Source: Bacillota bacterium (GTDB lineage: Bacteria; Bacillota; Limnochordia; Darwinibacteriales; DTU012). From it: a DNA stretch of 5,590 nucleotides. Made by a program: the position numbers and the translations under genes. This document shows positions 4,478-5,590 of this stretch, piece after piece. The stretch covers positions 1-5,590 of the forward strand of contig JAAYLQ010000054.1 of NCBI GenBank assembly GCA_012521805.1, given 5' to 3'. Every line of letters starts with the position of its first letter. Within the stretch, counting starts at the first letter, position 1. The notes beneath the pieces are model-generated. The model worked only from the letters and a program-made list of their open reading frames with translations, ran no database searches and was not told where the DNA came from.

Positions 4478-5284
4478 ATGGAAAGGATGAACAGATTGGC
4501 CAAGAAACCACTGTTTTGCCTTGCTTTACTGATTGTTTTCAGTTTGTCCGCCCGTTTTTCTGCTGCAGAATTAAGTTTTCTGGAGAATCTCAACAGCGAG
4601 GAACTGGAGATGGCAGCAGTAATCGCTGCCTGCTCTAGGCCAGCTAACATCGCGTTTGCTGATCCAAAACGCAGTATCCACAGCCAAATCTTGCTGGTTG
4701 GTACCGACTTTGATCACTTTGACTTAAACGATAACCGGCAGCAGGTAGTGGAGTACTGCGCAGACGAACTGGAACACGTGCTCCTGGATATTGCAAAAGA
4801 TACGACAAACTACCTTGGCAGGCTGGAACTTCCCCTCACAGAGGAAGAGCGGCAGCTTTTCAGAGACTATTTGACTCCTAGTCCATTGGAAATTGGAGCC
4901 TTTGTGAAAACCATCACTGCCAGTAGTTCCGACGGATGGATTGCTGCCGCGAAGCTGATGCAGCTCGTTAAAGACTATCCTGGGGACCAGACCACCCGCC
5001 CAGTATTTTTTGCGGCACTAGCCCGGGCAGCGGGTATTCCGACCCGGTTTGCTGTTGGCTTCCGCTATTTCCCTGAACCCAATCGCTGGGTTGGCTGGAT
5101 CTGGAATGAGATTTGGATCCAGGAATGGGTCGCGGTAGATCCTGCCTCCCAGCAGATGGCTCCCGATGCGCTCTTAGTCAAGTTAATGTCCACTTCCAGT
5201 TTAACAGATCTGCAGCTGAGAAACTCAAATTTTGGCATTGTGCAGTTATCGATCCGCCAGATCGACACAACTGCCGAGCCATAA
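4478..5284 (+). CDS. Exported transglutaminase-fold protein lacking the catalytic Cys and His
   Basis: The 268-residue protein has an N-terminal signal peptide: a basic start (MERMNRLAKK), a hydrophobic core (about 11-24) and probable cleavage near FSAA-E (28-31). The C-terminal part (about 168-235) aligns with the transglutaminase-like core. Family members typically read GDC...ALARAAGIPAR...GHxWNE...WVxxDP. Here the protein reads GDQ (169-171), ALARAAGIPTR (180-190), GWIWNE (206-211) and WVAVDP (217-222). Gln171 replaces the nucleophile Cys, Trp207 replaces the His, and only Asp221 of the triad remains. The fold is probably kept while catalysis is lost, suggesting a binding or scaffolding role outside the membrane. 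The middle part (about 32-165) is mostly helical, Asp/Glu-rich, and unlike anything I can name. The reading frame is intact throughout, so it does not look like a decaying pseudogene. A second exported protein begins 40 bp downstream, probably in the same operon. Confidence 0.8.
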   Translation: MERMNRLAKKPLFCLALLIVFSLSARFSAAELSFLENLNSEELEMAAVIAACSRPANIAFADPKRSIHSQILLVGTDFDHFDLNDNRQQVVEYCADELEHVLLDIAKDTTNYLGRLELPLTEEERQLFRDYLTPSPLEIGAFVKTITASSSDGWIAAAKLMQLVKDYPGDQTTRPVFFAALARAAGIPTRFAVGFRYFPEPNRWVGWIWNEIWIQEWVAVDPASQQMAPDALLVKLMSTSSLTDLQLRNSNFGIVQLSIRQIDTTAEP

Positions 5285-5324
5285 ACAATGCAAAATAAAA
5301 TAACAAGCAAAGGAGAGAAACATT

Positions 5325-5590
5325 ATGGTAAAACGGCTGATACTGACTGCTCTGCTGATTTCAGTCTTAATGGTCAGCACCGCTTCTGCTGCAGTGCTGC
5401 TGGATCAAGCCTCTTTCATCTGGGAAGACAGCGGGCAGCCTGTGGGCTATTCCACTGTAGAATTTTATCAAACTGAGACAGGTTACACCTATAAGAGCGA
5501 GCATACGCTGCTGATTTTCTTTTTGGATGCTGTGGCCCTCCAAGGTGTCACCGAAGTAGGGCTGGATCAAGACTATGCAATTGTTAAATA
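5325..5590 (+). CDS. Secreted protein, N-terminal part (runs off right edge)
   Basis: The plus strand is open from ATG 5325 to the window end, giving 88 codons. AAAGGAGAG (about 5308-5316), a strong ribosome binding site, ends about 8 nt before the ATG. The protein starts with a signal peptide: MVKR, then a hydrophobic core (LILTALLISVLMV) and STASAA as probable cleavage site near residue 23. The mature part has alternating polar and hydrophobic residues that suggest beta strands, including WEDSGQPVGYSTVEFYQ, GYTYKSEHTLLIFFL and EVGLDQDYAIVK. This 'G..VGY...E.......Y.....T.L......L.G.TEV.LD.DY' layout resembles the N-terminal beta domain of secreted transglutaminase-like proteins. That would fit the gene upstream, but the catalytic region, if any, lies outside the window. 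Assignment beyond 'exported protein' is tentative. Confidence 0.7.
   Translation, partial: MVKRLILTALLISVLMVSTASAAVLLDQASFIWEDSGQPVGYSTVEFYQTETGYTYKSEHTLLIFFLDAVALQGVTEVGLDQDYAIVK

Noticed and set aside
5288..5476. Plus-strand frame starting at ATG 5288
   Set aside because: The strong ribosome binding site at about 5308-5316 points to ATG 5325 in another frame, which encodes a clear signal peptide and stays open to the window end.

Overview
The window looks like chromosomal DNA from an anaerobic Gram-positive bacterium (Bacillota, Clostridia- or Limnochordia-like). GC content is moderate by eye. Shine-Dalgarno (SD) sequences are strong and purine-rich, the intergenic regions are AT-rich, and the purC product is of the type I associate with clostridia. 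This placement is inference; no rRNA or other marker gene is present. I see no mobile element, CRISPR array, tRNA or rRNA.

Layout, left to right. (1) The 5' end of a minus-strand HDOD-domain gene runs off the left edge (1-332). (2) After a divergent gap of about 195 bp comes a plus-strand gene for a small two-helix membrane protein with a C-terminal zinc-ribbon-like tail (528-917). It ends in a bidirectional terminator shared with (3) a minus-strand GGDEF-EAL gene (944-2209), which has a degenerate cyclase half and a complete phosphodiesterase half. (4) A dense regulatory region (about 2282-2428) separates it from (5) galM (2429-3451, plus), which is followed after 20 bp by (6) a 68-residue coiled-coil protein of unknown function (3472-3678). 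A second bidirectional terminator lies between that gene and (7) purC on the minus strand (3693-4379). (8) Divergent from purC is a plus-strand pair of exported proteins: a transglutaminase-fold protein that lacks its catalytic Cys and His (4478-5284), and the 5' end of another secreted protein (5325 to the right edge). The start of that last protein resembles the N-terminal region of secreted transglutaminase-like proteins.

The most notable parts are these. The divergent GGDEF-EAL/galM region has three copies of a CTCTAAAA-type box, two of them forming a perfect 14-bp inverted repeat. One box lies in the spacer of each predicted promoter, which suggests one regulator controls c-di-GMP breakdown and sugar mutarotation together. 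The galM leader has a near-perfect SD about 30 nt before the only in-frame start codon, and the gap is occupied by a 9-bp hairpin that would restore normal spacing if folded. The catalytically dead transglutaminase-like protein sits next to what may be a related secreted partner. Two of the genes, the partial ones at each end (HDOD and the right-edge secreted protein), have no complete ORF inside the window and were read directly from the sequence.
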